From contig JAPXFQ010000082.1 in the NCBI GenBank assembly GCA_028564705.1, positions 2,604,001-2,668,000 of the forward strand: 64,000 nt of DNA, read 5' to 3'. Below the pieces are notes generated by a model. The model made no database searches. It saw only the letters and a program-made list of their open reading frames with translations, and was not told the origin of the DNA. The DNA comes from Apricaphanius iberus. Taxonomy: Eukaryota > Chordata > Actinopteri > Cyprinodontiformes > Aphaniidae. Shown here one piece after another: positions 1 to 12,400 of the stretch; position 1 is the stretch's first letter, and each line of letters begins with the position of its first letter. The translations under genes were made by a program, and so were the position numbers.

Positions 1-1055
1 GCGTAGGTATAAAGACCTCTTAATCACCAAAGCTATCTGGGCTCATTTACTCGAATTTAATACAATATATTGTCTGCCACATATAAATGGCAGATGGTGC
101 CATAGGTAAATTACAGTCTAGTGTTACCTTCCGACTCATATTATACTATAGGATACACAGTTTAAACTCTAGCTCAGTCATATTGGTAATAACTTAGTCT
201 AATAAAAATCCAGGGCATGAGCATAATAACTTTTAGAAAGATACTGCCACACACGCTGCAACAGAATTCCTGCAAGTGCTTCTAAAATGTTAAGAATTTG
301 GAACAGTAAGAACATTGGATCATCTAATAATATACTATGCAGAAGCTCTGTCTACATATTTATTCACCTTGGCATGTCAAATGCTCAGAGTGGCTTGAGT
401 TGATTACAGCTGGACCTAATTTCTGATTAATTATCTATGAGGCACTTAATAATGGCCAATTTGACAATAAAGCATGGAGCTGTTCTTATGTCTAGGAAAT
501 GTACTTTTACTTGCCTGTTTTTTCAGTGTTTTTCCACTGTGAAGTCAGGGTGAGAGGTTATTAATCACTGATGTATAACCAATGTAGTTACAGTGACACT
601 TTAAACCTGTGGAAAGTCAAGTCTATGGAAATGTGTTGCTGTAAAAAATCTGAAAGGGATTTTACTAATGACAACTTCTATATTCTGTTGCTTTAAGCAA
701 CAGGAGGGGGGAGAAAGAGCGAAAGTACTTGTTGGGTTCTGAACGGCTGTCCTCAGAGACTTGAACAAAAAATATATTTAAACCCACAATCAAAATCATT
801 GTTTTATTTCTTAAAAAACTACAAAGCTGGTAAGGATAATAAGAATTTACATCCCTAAAATATTACTTTCTCCTGAATACTAACTGACCGATAGTATGAG
901 CTTCGTTTGAAATGCATAATACAAAACTACTAAAAAAAAACTACTAAAAGTACTACTTGCTGACAGGGCCTTATTCTAGGGTAGATTTGTCCGGTGAATG
1001 CAATAGAGGTTGCTCAAGAAAACTACCAAGATACCCTAGTTCCTGCTAAAGGTTC
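1..1055. other. smoc1 intron sequence, no feature
   Basis: AT-rich non-coding sequence upstream of the first visible smoc1 exon. I see no exon, RNA gene or recognisable transposon here. Confidence 0.5.
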
Positions 1056-1885
1056 CTGTAAGGCATATTTCCTCTATCAGAACTTCAGGGCAATTTTACC
1101 AAAACTTCACGGTATGCACGTCTCCATGTCCCAGGCTGGCCACATAAGGCTTATTTTGGGGCCTTTTCAGGAATCAACCATGTACCAGCCTTAGGGTATT
1201 TTCTCAAAATTGGCCTTCTAGAGTCACTTTGGATCTGTGATAAACTCATGCTGATTGGTTGTAACTAATTTGGAATTTATATCCGCAGACATCCCCAAAC
1301 AATCTGCTTTATAATACTGAAAAAGTTGCTGGTGACTCACTTTTCAACAATAGGCACATTTCCAGTATCGGAACTTCAGGATAATTTTACTGGAACTTCA
1401 TAGTATGCAAGTGTCTTCACTACACCGAGCTAACAGATACATTTTCTGAGCCATTTCAGGAACCAGCGGAGATATGATTGACTTAGGATATGTACTCAGA
1501 AATGGCCCGGTAGAGTTGCTGGGTCGGAGTTGTCGTTAAGTCTTGCTGATTGGTTGTAATTCAGTGGGAAATGAGAAGATGTTACCAAATAATCCGCAAT
1601 GTAAAATAAGAATAGTTACTGGCGAAGCGGTTTATAAAAACAGCTAACAGAAACACGGCAACCATCCCTGCTTCTTCCATGTTGATCCATTATTATATTC
1701 TGCTGCTGTGGGCACCTTTTGGCACTAATAATTGACACTGCTCAATGCCGAAACTGTCATGATATGCAAACGTCTAAGCATATTCCTTAAAGGGCCAATT
1801 TTGTATGGAGACCCAGTGACTGAGAGGACCGAGATGACTGATGAACCCTGTCAGATGAAGAGCCGGTAAAATTACTCTAAAGTTC
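1056..1885 (+). repeat. Degenerate dispersed repeat, partly tandem (unit ~290 bp)
   Basis: Two diverged units lie head to tail, about 1060-1350 and 1351-1640. Landmarks recur at an offset of about 290 bp: AACTTCAGG near 1081 and 1372, CTGATTGGTTGTAA near 1250 and 1543, and GTTGCTGG/GTTACTGG near 1325 and 1615. The second unit continues to about 1885 with a stretch ending in TTCCTTAAAGGGCCA. A third related copy lies at 37930-38350, so this is a dispersed family rather than a purely local duplication. No coding capacity is visible. Transposon class not identified. Confidence 0.55.
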
Positions 1886-3349
1886 CAATAGTGGAAAAGT
1901 GCCTCTTGTAAAAACTTGAATATCTACTTCTGAACTTTCTTCCCTAAAAAGGAATAAAAAATGCAAAAGTAATGTTTCCCATTCAAACATGTGGTGTAAC
2001 TGTATAACACTTCTTCACCCTCCATCCCAACACACAGGCACTATACAAAATGGAGGTGATCATTATTTCCTCGCATTTAGACCCACATATCATGTTTTTC
2101 AATGTGCCAATCTGTTTAATTTGTGTTTTAAGGAATCCCTTTGTCAAATATCACTGAAAGGAAAAAATAAAATTTCAAACTTTCAGACCCAGGCCTTACT
2201 TAAATGTTTACTTAGCAAAGTGAATAATTTTAAGCAATGATGTCAGTATCGGTTAGCTAGCTATAAACACTCAGCCTGTGAAAGGCCGTGTGTTTTCAGT
2301 TCAGACGCTAGTGTTTACTTTGCTTTTAGCCATTGGCAGGGATCTGTATTTATAGTTTCTGTTGGTCTTTGTTATAGAGATCTCTAAAACCAGAAATATG
2401 ATAAATAATTATGCTTAAAACTAATGTTTGCATAAGTGGAATCTTGTTCAGTTTGTATTGGGAACATGGATATCAAGACCTCAAACAGAAAACGAGACAA
2501 ATAGATGTTTGGATAGCTGTAACTGTGTATGAGTGCATAGCTATGAGAGAGATTATGTTTTAGAGGATAAAATAAAAACCAATTTCCAATTATACAAAAA
2601 GTAAATGTTTTCTGTTTAAATACACAACATGTCAAGTTACAAAGGGATCGGGTGCCAGTACTTTTTCCACAGCAATATGGAACGAAAATAGAATCTAAGC
2701 ATCAAATGGATCTCAGCTGAACCAACCAGGCTGGACTCTTATTTTCATTTCTAGTAAACAGGAAATAAATATCTTGAGGTGATTGTTTCTATACCTAAAA
2801 CGCCATGCCTTTGGTTTTGTTTTTTTCCAGTTCCTTTTTTGTCTAGGGCGCAGTGTCCAGAATTTGTCATGGTGCTGTGCAGACAGTAAAAACAGACAAC
2901 TCGATGTTGATTTGAAAAGCCAAATGAGGCTCACATACTACAGTTCTCATTGAGTTCAAGAAGCACTGAAAAACCAGCCAGGAAAATTTGAGTCATACCA
3001 GACTGAAAGCCAAATAATTTGTTATGGTTCTTTAAAAAAAAGACTCACCAGTTTATTATTTTTTTTAAGATTTAATAAGAGGCAAGGTTTATCCCTGTCA
3101 GTTAATCCATATGGGCATTTTATAACATTCATTTTTTTTGTAGAAATAAGTGCTCTAAAATTAATCTGACTGCATGTTTTGACAATGATTACATGAATAT
3201 TAATTAGTCACGGTTGTTGTTTGTGTTGTTTAGCTCCATGTTGTCTTAAATCACTCTTCTCTACTGTGTGAATCTGTCCCATGCATGCTTATTCTTTTCT
3301 TCTTCAGCCTTTGTCTAATAAAATCCACGTCTGTGTCTCTCTGTAAAAG
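1886..3349. other. smoc1 intron, no feature
   Basis: AT-rich intronic sequence. The short open frames here have no recognisable similarity or splice context. A pyrimidine-rich tract just before 3350 serves the next exon. Confidence 0.5.
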
Positions 3350-3432
3350 GTACAAGACCCCGGAGTGTGACGAAGATGCGCGGTCTTATGTCGCAGACAC
3401 AGAGGACCCATTCCACATCAGACCCCTGCAAG
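3350..3432 (+). CDS. smoc1: smoc1 exon: end of second thyroglobulin domain
   Basis: 83-nt exon, phase 1 in and phase 1 out. The acceptor is AAAAG after a pyrimidine-rich tract; the donor is CAAG|GTTCCC. It encodes YKTPECDEDAR...DTEDPFHIRPLQ, corresponding to the human segment before GCPEGKK. The donor lacks the usual GTAAG/GTGAG, so it is slightly weak, but the frame joins the next exon exactly. Confidence 0.88.
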
Positions 3433-6400
3433 GTTCCCTTCCTCTTTCATATAACGCTTATTCGCTTTGAGCTCAGTGTTGGGGAAATTTTACTTCCCAA
3501 AGCTTCAGACCAAATCTGGAGTCAAACAGATTAAGTAAAAAAAAAAAGTACTGATAAAAGGTACTTTTCCAAAAGTATTCAATCCATTTGAACATTTTCA
3601 AACATTTGAGATTCGCTTTGACTTTACCAAAACCTTTTTATCTACCTTGGTTGGTTTTTCTGTGTATTTAAACCATATTTGGAGATTTTGTAAATTATGC
3701 CCCCCTGAAGCAGTGAAATTAGACTAAAACAGCGTTAATTCTGTTTCATAGTGGTTTATTCTAACAGAGCTGTGTAAATCCTGACCTCAAGCTCTAAGGG
3801 AAAGAAAGAAATAAGGTCAGATTAGAATCATAACTGACTTTTTAAATACATATTTCATAACAAATGCATATTTGTTTAGCTCTAAACGTAAATCAAATCA
3901 GTTTGAACTTTTTTTGTAAAATTCTACATAATTTGTGGAAAGAATAAGCATTCACAGACACGTATAGCTGCTATTGTAGTGTCCCCGCTCTGGTCAATAA
4001 TCAGCAATTCTATGCAGTTTTGATCACTTTAATCCATGTCTCATAACATAAACACTAAAAAAATGTGATCTTTACTGTTTTAAATGTCTTAAAAGGCTTT
4101 GATAAACTGCTACTCTCTTTGTCTCAGTGGAGATGGCAAAAGTAGAAATCTGCATTTCCTTTCATAAAATATTTCCTCAAGAATTCATTCATTTTTGTCT
4201 ATAAAACACTGAAATCTTCATCACGGATGGCTGAGTTTAAATACAAAAACATGGATGTGTAATGGGATCCCCTGTTTCTTCGATAGTGGTTAATCTCTAC
4301 ATGGAAGAAGTGGAAAAAAGTGCATTGAACTTTAAGGGATTCCCACCCAGTCACTGGTTTAGTTATGTGGACGACACCTGGGTCAAACTCCTAGCCAAAG
4401 AAGTGGAAGCTTTTACAGAACATATCAACTTGGTCCACCATAGCATCAGGTTTACTAGAGAAAATGCTTAAGAAGACAAGCTACCCTTTCTGTACTGTTT
4501 GGTACATATGGAAGGAGATGGCAACCTCAGCGTAGAAGACCATTAACTACTTTTTGAGTCACACCACCCACTGAAACATAAGCTTTCAGTCATCAGAACA
4601 CTACACCATCGAGCAGAACATGTTCCCACAAAGAAACAAGAAAAAGGACAAGGAACACAAGCATATAAAGAGGTCACTCCTATCTTGTGGATACCCTAAT
4701 TGGGCATAAATCAAGGCATCTAGAATGTATAAGAAACAGTCAACTCAGGCCAGGGCAGCAGAAGAGAAAAGGAGACAGATACAAATACTGTAGTCATCCC
4801 ATATGTGGTGGGAATGTCTGAGAAAATAGGAAGAATATTTTGTAAACACAAATTCCGAGTGCATTTTAAAGATGGTAACACTTTCAGGCAAAGAGTAGTT
4901 CATCCCAAGGACAAAACACCCAAATACAAGCTCAGTGGCATGGTATATATGCAGTCCAGTGAAGCAAATAATGTTCAGAGCTGTACATTTGAGAAACTAA
5001 ACAGCAACTCTACAAAAGGATGGCTCAACACAAAAGAGCAAACTCATCAGGCCAAGATTCAGCACTCCATCTACATCTAAAGGACAAAGGTCACTCCTTT
5101 GAAGACAATAATGTACACATTTTAGATCGGGAAGGCAGATGCTTTGAGAGAGGAGTGAAAGAAGCCATTTATGTGAAACATATGAAACCAACCTTGAACA
5201 GAGGAGGTGGCCCCAGGTTCCCCCTTTCCAACACATATAAAACAGCTTAGAGGTTTTTACCTGGGAAGTTTCACAGAAAGTCACATATTGAAGCAGGTGA
5301 TCAAAACAGGGCATACTTACATAATTAGCAATAACAATAACCTCATCAGTGAGCCATAACAACCCAAACATTTATATTTCTACATCCAATACTCCCAATC
5401 CAGTATTAAAACCAGTCTCAGAACTGAAGAAGCCACTTGAATGAGAGACGAAATGTTCTCAAGACTCCAGTTGCCGTCATTTAAACTATCAATACTTCTC
5501 AGGATATAGAAGTTTTTGTCGGATCTTAAAATGGAGCTACTTGTGACTATTATTCAACAGTATCCCATTTATTGCCACTCCTCCATGGAAGCAAGATATG
5601 CTAAGCGAACAGCTAATATTTATTCATGCTAAGAATAAATTGGACATAGGAGCACACTTCCTAATCAAGGCTACTTTCACACTGCAGACAAAAGCTCTTC
5701 AAATCCGACTTTTTTGCCCCTGTGCGACTTATATATACTTTATGACAGTCTGAATGGCACAAATCGGATTTTTTTCAAATGCGACCCAGATCACTTGCAT
5801 ATATGGTACTGAATCCGATCCATATCTGATGTTTTTGAAAGTGATAGTCCTGCAGTAGTAACCCGCAGCCGTTCAGATGATTTTGAACACGCTGCCCATG
5901 TTAAATCCAAACCCAACCTGACTCGTTTAGTTAAAACCCGCAATGCAAGCCAAAGACCCACATACTGACACACTTCCGACTGTGCAGGAATTGCCAAACC
6001 ACTGCACTTACACCAATAAGCAGCCAGGATTTTTTTTCCCTTCCGTAAAGAGAGCACCTTGTGTGTGGGACGTCTGGTCTTCTTCTGCCCATGCGGGCTG
6101 CTTTGGGGCCATGAAAGGTCCGTACTGGAGTGTGTTTGCTGTCACATTTTAGTAACAGTGTGAACAACCACACACAAAAAATTGGATTTGATCAAAAAAA
6201 TCGGAATTGGACATTAAGACCTGCAGTGTGAATTTAGCCTAAGTGATTTGTGAATTGGTTCTGGAATCTGCTGGGATTCCTTAAATAGAAAACATTAAAC
6301 TAACTGGAATGTTTATAAATTTTTTTTTAAATGACTTTTCTGGTAGACTGCCTTGACATGACATCTGTTGTCAATTGGCAGTATATAAAAAAACTCAATT

Positions 6401-9400
6401 CCGTTGGATTTTATTAAAGGGATAGCAGAGTAAAGTAGACTGAATACAAGTGCATGCCATACTTTTCAGACATTTTGGGGTTATTCTAACAATTCAAAAA
6501 GCATGCATTGTTTCACTTTTTATTACGTCACATAAAATCACAAAAAATGTAATGAAATGTGAAGTTGTCACATGGTAAAATATTAAATAGTTTAAGTGGT
6601 GTAAAGACTTTTGTACTGTCAAGTAGTGATAATTTAATTGCTTTACATGTATGTGAAATAGGGCTTTTTAGATTGAATATGATATTATTTACTGTTTTTT
6701 AAGTTAGAAAAAACCTAGAAGTGATGTTTAAGATTCCTACTGTGAGTCTGACTAATATTAATGACTGACTAGAAGGATTTTGCTCCCCAGAAATAGGATT
6801 TCTCATGAGCAAATTCTCCAAAAACGGAACTTGTGCCTAACTCTGCTCTCATTATTTCTCAGTTAACTTTTTTGCTCATCAAATAAGGCTAAATCTCATC
6901 CCTAAATCCTCATCTGGTGAGTTTACAGAGTCATGCTTGCTCCTGGCTGTGCAGCAGATGTGTGGCATGTTTTATGGAAGGTGGCCATGTTGCGTAGTTG
7001 GGTTGAAAGGGGCTGCAGGGCAAAGAGGGGGGGCAGAGGGTGTTGAGGATATTTTTATGTACTGTAGAAGGATGTTCTGAGCCACCACAATAAAACCAAA
7101 TATACTGCTTTTTAACAGTTTTAAAACCGCCCAAACCTTTGTCTGATTTTCTCACCTTACTACCATAAACTTAATTGTATTTTGTGAATTGAACACCCAG
7201 AAAATGGGACTTCAATCTTACAAAGACATGGCTGCCCACCTAATCTGGCAAAGAAATCATCAAGAAGAGTAGCAGACATGTGAGGAGGACAGCAAATATG
7301 AAAGAGAGCGTAATCTGGTCAGAAGAGACCAGAATTAAACTTTTTGGCGTTTGAGCAAGTCTTATGTTAGATATTGTTGTTGAATGCAGGAAAATTGCAC
7401 ACCATCCTGAACATACCCTCCCCTCTATATAGCATCATGAGGGCGGTATCACTCAAAGTTTATTGGAAGAGAGATGGCTAAGTAATCCATGAAGACAATG
7501 CAATACATGACTTCAGACTGGGGTGGTGGTTCACAAGACTCAACATACACCCAGTGCTATAGTCATATGGTTACATCAGCCATCAAAAATACTTTATTTT
7601 CCTCATGTTTTCACACATACTGAGATTTCTTTAGGTAACTAAGAAAGTAGTTACGTATTTATATCTAACTTATATCTTTATAAGTGGAACACATCAGAAA
7701 AGGCACTTATTTCACACTCACTAGTAAACGGCAAGCTAAATGAACATTAATGGTATGTGCAGGTTGTAGAATAAATAGATACAGAAAGTCACATATAGAA
7801 TTTAGAGATGAAAATGTGCAACATGAGGTGAAAGTGATAGGGTTACCTTAACGTAGGGGTCTTATACAAGAATAACGCATATTTATATGAGAGTGGCCCA
7901 GTTACGGGTATCATATTTAGTGTACCAAAAATTCTGTGGCCGCAGACACACCCATTGAAATTTACACTTCCCGAGTGGGAAATGTAAACTGTATGCACAG
8001 TCTTGTGAACCTGCATCAGCAGTACCGGTATATAACTGTTGGCTATAGAATTATCGACCCTCTTGTCATAGAGCCATTAGGGTAAACCGGCCAGTCAGCA
8101 TGTAGGTCATTTAGTATTCATAAAACTAGTCATTCTGGCTCTGTTATGGGGTTGTGTTTAACCATTTATCACAGCTTCTGGGTCCTTTTCATCCCCAACA
8201 AAGGCTCAAAGAATAGTTTCCTATTGTGAAAAATGATTCAGATGGAGAAATGTTGCTCTGAGTCAGTTTGAAGTTTGGACGAATAAGCAACATTTCTGTG
8301 TCGATGTGCAAATCTGGAAATGTACCAGCACAATGGACTTGAAGAAATGTGATTTGACAAAATTTGAACTCAAGAAGGCCACAGTTTTTTTTATTTTTAT
8401 TAGTAGATAAGTGTAGAAATTCCTTTCTATTTCACAAATATGTGTTGTTTTGTGGTGCTGGCTTATCTTATAAAATCCTCCTGACAAATAGACTGTAATG
8501 TTACAAAACATGAAAAAGGTGTGTGAAGGGGTGCAAATATTGTTGCAAGGCAATGTATCTAAACAACGTCAGTTAAAGACTCATGTAGAAAAGATTTTGT
8601 TAACATCACTAACATATTTTATACTCGTACAATACATGGACACGGAAAGACTTCATCTACTGTGATGAAACTCCATAAAGTTTGGAAATCCGCTTGGTCC
8701 TCCCATTGTTAAAAGGAGGCAAATCCTCAATTGTTAACAACTACAGGCCTATCTCTAAATTATGTATTTTAGCCAAGTTATTTGAAAAATTGGTCTGTGA
8801 TCGGTTGAAAGATTTTCTGGAATTGGAGAATATTCTCGATCCCCTTGAGTCTCCACCTTTCTTGAGGTCACAAAAGGTGTACCTTAAGGCTCAGTCTTAG
8901 GACCCATCCTTTTCACAATCTATATAAAGATCTATGTGCAAACATATCAAATGGCTCATACCATCTTTATGCGGATGATAATGTAATTTATTGCTGCTCT
9001 CATTCAATTGCTCAGGCGTTTGACATTTTGCAGTCTGCCTTTGATGCTGTACAGGTTCGACTGGAGGAACTGAAATTGGTTTTAAATGTTGAGAAATCCA
9101 AACTGATGATTTTTTTTAAATTCACCTGTTTCCCTGGAAAATGTCCATTCTATCAGAACTGTCCGGGGTGAAACTCTATATTTGGTCACCAGTTATTAGT
9201 ATCTGGGATTCATTATTGATGATGCACTTTCATTCAAATTGAACATTAAAAATTTGATCTCTAAATTAAGGGTAAAGCTCAGCTTCTTCTAGAGAAATAA
9301 ATCATGTTTTTCACTCAGAGCTCGGACGTTTCTGATGTCAGCAACCTTCATGTCTGTCCTTGATTATGGTGATGTGGTGTATATGGCAGCTTCATCCAGC

Positions 9401-12400
9401 TGCCTCAAATCCTTAACTCCGGTCTATCACTGTGCACTGAGGTTTATTACTGGTTGTACAGTGGTTACCTCACCCACCACTGTGAATTATATGCAAAAAC
9501 TGGCATGCCTTCCCTCAATGTACGACGCCATAGGATGACCCTAGTTTTTAAGGCTATTCTTGGCCTGGCTCCCATATATTTATGTATGTTCTTTCAGAGA
9601 AGTGGAAGTCGCTATGCCTTAAGGTCAAATTATATTTTGCACTTTACTGTTCCTCGAGCTCGGACTGAATCGGGAAAAAAAATTTCGCTGCCCCTTCTGC
9701 TTGGAATGTTCTCCAACTGAACTGAGATTATCAGAACTTGTTTCTTTGGAAGCATTCCGTTCCATTTTAAGAAAAACGGCAAAGGAAAACTTTTGAACAG
9801 TGCCTATGTTCTTAACTTGTTACTGTATCTATATCCACGCACTTTATTTGCCTATCTACTTGTACTTTAGCATTTGCTTATTCACTCGCACTTTAGTACT
9901 TTAATATCTTAATGTTTTCACGTTTGTTTTTTGCTGCTTGTTTGTTGTTGTCTGTCTGTCCTGATTGTCATGACGCGAGCTGCTGCCTTTCTATGCCAGG
10001 TCGCCCTTGTGGAAGCGGTCCTGATCTCAATGGGTTTTTATCTGGTTAAATAAAGGTTATATATATGAAGCCCCGTGACCCTGAATTGGATAAGCGGTTA
10101 AGAAGATGGATGGATGGATGGATGGATATATGAAGGGTTCCGATGGCGACTTTGATCAGCCGAAACGTTTTATTTCGATCTAAATCCAACATAAAAAGGC
10201 CTTAAAGGGGAAAAGTTAAGTCTACATTGAAGCTTGCTTAAATCGACATCCACAACACAGTAGGATCTGGTGTGACAGCGCCACTCACAGGATGTTAGAT
10301 ACTGCCAGAGGTCCTTTACCCCTCATACACAACTCTATGTGGTAAAGACATTGACACTTAGCTACTTAAGCTGTGCATTACAGCTTAATTATGGCCGAAT
10401 TTGACACTTGGATGAAGGCACAGCAAGGCAGCCTCTGTACAAAATGCTAATTAGAATCACTTGGAGGGTGAACATCTGATCCAGAAAGAGAGAAAAAAAG
10501 GCCCAAACCATCATCAACAATAAGGAAGGCAAATTAAGAAAATGATGGCCTTTAAAAAAGACGGATAAGACTGGGAAAAAGACAGCTTAAAAGAACACTA
10601 GTTTACTGTGCAACATTTAAAGTTACCCTACAAGAGACACAATTAGGAAGGAACATTTTTGCACTGTTGCATGCCCTTAAAAACCATACATCTGGGCAAT
10701 TAAAATGAACTACTAGAGGTGTTCAGAATTTTGTCATAAAAGTTAAAAGTCTGCACTGCTCAACAAAGCTCCCACCTCTCTCCATGTGCCTCGGTTCTGT
10801 TTTTGTTACCTAATCTATAGACCACCACCTGCATTAAAGACGTGATCTGTTATTTAGCCAAAGCTCTGGATAAGACCTGCACCGTCACCTTTAGCAACTA
10901 ACAGACGATTCACTTGTGTCGAGGCTTTAGAGGTCTTTAACTTCTCTGTGTCATAATGACCCAAATTAGTGGTGGAAGGTAACTTTAGTGTGTTTTTTTT
11001 GTTGTTGTCCTTGATTTGTACCAGGCTGCCCGGAGGGGAAGAAGGGGGAATTCATTACAAGCTTGTTGGATGCTCTCACAACCGACATGGTGCAAGCCAT
11101 AAACTCACCAGCCCCTTCTGGTGGTGGGAGGTAAGACACAATAAAGAATAACACAAAGATGTCTCATAGCTGATTACACATGGGTCACTACTCAATTCTG
11201 TGCTTATCTTTTTACATGTTTTGCTCACAGATTTGATGCATGGCCTTTTGCAAACTGTTATAGAGTGCACCATCTCTCTTTTGTGTAATGCTATCTAGAT
11301 AACACCATGTTTTTCTGTCGATGTAATGTTCTTTTTTCTGAAATGATTTGTTAAATTATGTTTTATGAAGTCAGACTCTCTAGCAAAAAAAAAAAAAAGA
11401 AAACAAAGAAAAGAATCAGTAGAGATTAGAATGTCTTTTAAAAAATGTTTGTCTTGCCAGCAAAACCACGAGCAAAAATATTGACAATTATTTGTATAAT
11501 GGTGCTAAAGAGGACCATCACTTGTGAAAATCAATTTGCTTTTTATGAAGTCACTCCTTATGTTACATATTCTTCATCCTCTTCACATTGTTGGCTCCAT
11601 CCTCACCAAATACAGCTCTGCCTGTAACCAGCTGCCTTTAACTCTTAAGTTTTCAAATGAAATCATGATAACATATCTTAATGTAGTAAATCTCTAGATT
11701 GGGCTGAGAAGTTTCCACACATGTGGTCAAGTAACCTGGTATGATCAAAGAAAGCTATAAAATACAAATTTTCCACTTTGGTCTCATCAATCCAATAAAT
11801 ATTTTCACAGAAGTCTTGGGTATCAGTAATATTTTTGTCTAAAAATATTAGAAGGGACTTAGTGTTGTTCTTGTCAGCTATGGTTACTGCTGTTGGAAGT
11901 TTTCTATGTATTCCATTTCTGCTCAAACTTCTCTTATTGGTAAATCATGAACACTGATCGTAACTAAGGCAAGTGAGGCCTGCAGTGCTGTTGTGGTTGT
12001 TCTGGGTTCTTTTGTCAACTCTTGGATGACTCTTCATGCCCTCTTGGAGTAGCCTACTTTTGGTAGCTCAGCCACTCCTGGGAAGGCTCTTCACTGTTTC
12101 CTTTTCTCTTTATTTGTGAAAATTGGCTCTCACTGTAGGTCGCTAGAACCACAAAGCCTAAGAAATGGATTTATAACCTTTTCTACACTGATAGATGTCA
12201 GGTTTTTTGAAATCTCTCAACTTTGCTATGAGTCAGGTTATGTCCAAATGATTTCTTCAATCTAAAGATGTAGCAATAATCAGGCCCAATCATCGCTAGT
12301 AAAATTGATTGGAGCATTTTAACCTCTTAAGCCCGCTAGCTCCCATTTTTAGGGTCATGCCTCCTAGAGTAACATTTAACTTTCAATTATTTGTCATGAT

